64,000 nucleotides of DNA. It comes from Paenibacillus sp. NAIST15-1. Its GTDB lineage: Bacteria > Bacillota > Bacilli > Paenibacillales > Paenibacillaceae. Within the stretch, counting starts at the first letter, position 1. Every line of letters starts with the position of its first letter. The position numbers and the translations under genes were made by a program. Under the pieces are notes generated by a model. The model did not search any database. It saw nothing but the letters and a program-made list of their open reading frames with translations, and was not told the DNA's origin. Location: assembly GCF_001894745.1 (NCBI RefSeq), contig NZ_BBYF01000001.1, forward strand, positions 248,001 through 312,000, in the 5' to 3' direction. This document shows positions 63,900 to 64,000 of the stretch, in pieces.

Positions 63900-64000
63900 G
63901 TGAAAGTGATGATTTGCGGCGGGACAGGATTAATCGGCAGAGCTCTGGTTGACTTCTGGCTTCAAGAAGGACACGAGCTCATCGTCGTTACCCGCTCCCC
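63900..64000 (+). CDS. NAD-dependent epimerase, TIGR01777-like (partial at window edge)
   Basis: Starts at GTG after GGAGGG (an ATG three codons in is possible). The visible 33 residues, MKVMICGGTGLIGRALVDFW and the following QEGHELIVVTRS, show a Rossmann nucleotide-binding GGTGLIG motif typical of the SDR family 39U1/TIGR01777. The rest lies beyond the window. Confidence 0.75.
   Translation, partial: MKVMICGGTGLIGRALVDFWLQEGHELIVVTRS

Overview
The window looks like chromosome of a Gram-positive, low-to-mid GC bacterium of the order Bacillales, most likely Paenibacillus or a close relative. This is inference, because there is no rRNA or other direct taxonomic marker. Support comes from strong AGGAGG-type ribosome binding sites, compact rho-independent terminators with U-runs, and Bacillales-typical genes (opuC osmoprotectant operon, yneK/DUF2621, lplJ, cysteine-independent MerR pair, cbiZ-containing B12 cluster). 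No tRNA, rRNA, CRISPR array, transposase or insertion sequence was seen.

Region 1 (1-14210, all minus strand) is a non-contractile phage tail module, cut by the left edge: HTH/zinc-ribbon protein, tail-assembly-like protein, probable major tail protein, a 166-aa protein, a stand-alone recombinase core-binding domain, a DUF1617-like protein, a 1980-aa tape measure, a distal tail protein (Dit) that seems split in two around a tail-fibre gene, and the tail-associated protein Tal. The first gene has its own promoter and directly abuts a chromosomal drug-efflux gene. No head, portal, terminase, integrase or lysis gene is visible, so a tail-only element (F-type tailocin) or a decayed SPbeta-like prophage are the main readings. 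Three internal terminators could set the stoichiometry of the tail proteins.

Region 2 (14.3-24.1 kb) holds a DHA2-type efflux pump with two dyad-flanked promoters, an orphan cytoplasmic protein, a secreted beta-domain protein, an ECF sigma factor, the opuCABCD osmoprotectant ABC transporter and a UPF0316 membrane protein.

Region 3 (24.4-36.6 kb) is a B12 salvage and nucleotide-loop assembly cluster: cobD-cbiZ-cbiB-cobC, then a cobalamin riboswitch with a terminator, then btuFCD-cobT-cobU-cobS-cobQ. Together they import corrinoids, strip or rebuild the aminopropanol arm, activate it and attach the lower ligand. Corrin-ring genes are not in the window.

Region 4 (36.9-53.9 kb) is mixed: a small membrane protein, a Fur-box-controlled nitroreductase, lplJ, an RpiR regulator with palindrome and cre-like site, nanE-nanK, EamA transporter, HAD phosphatase, a MerR/carboxymuconolactone-decarboxylase pair with a 19-bp-spacer promoter, a PhnP-like hydrolase, a glycerophosphodiesterase, the sulfate transporter cysTWAP, a lipoprotein, a LysM protein and a TetR regulator.

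Region 5 (53.9-64 kb) is housekeeping: yigZ, pgi, a beta-hydroxyacid dehydrogenase, rarD, tkt, purU, nfo with a C-terminal extension, yneK and the start of a TIGR01777-type epimerase.
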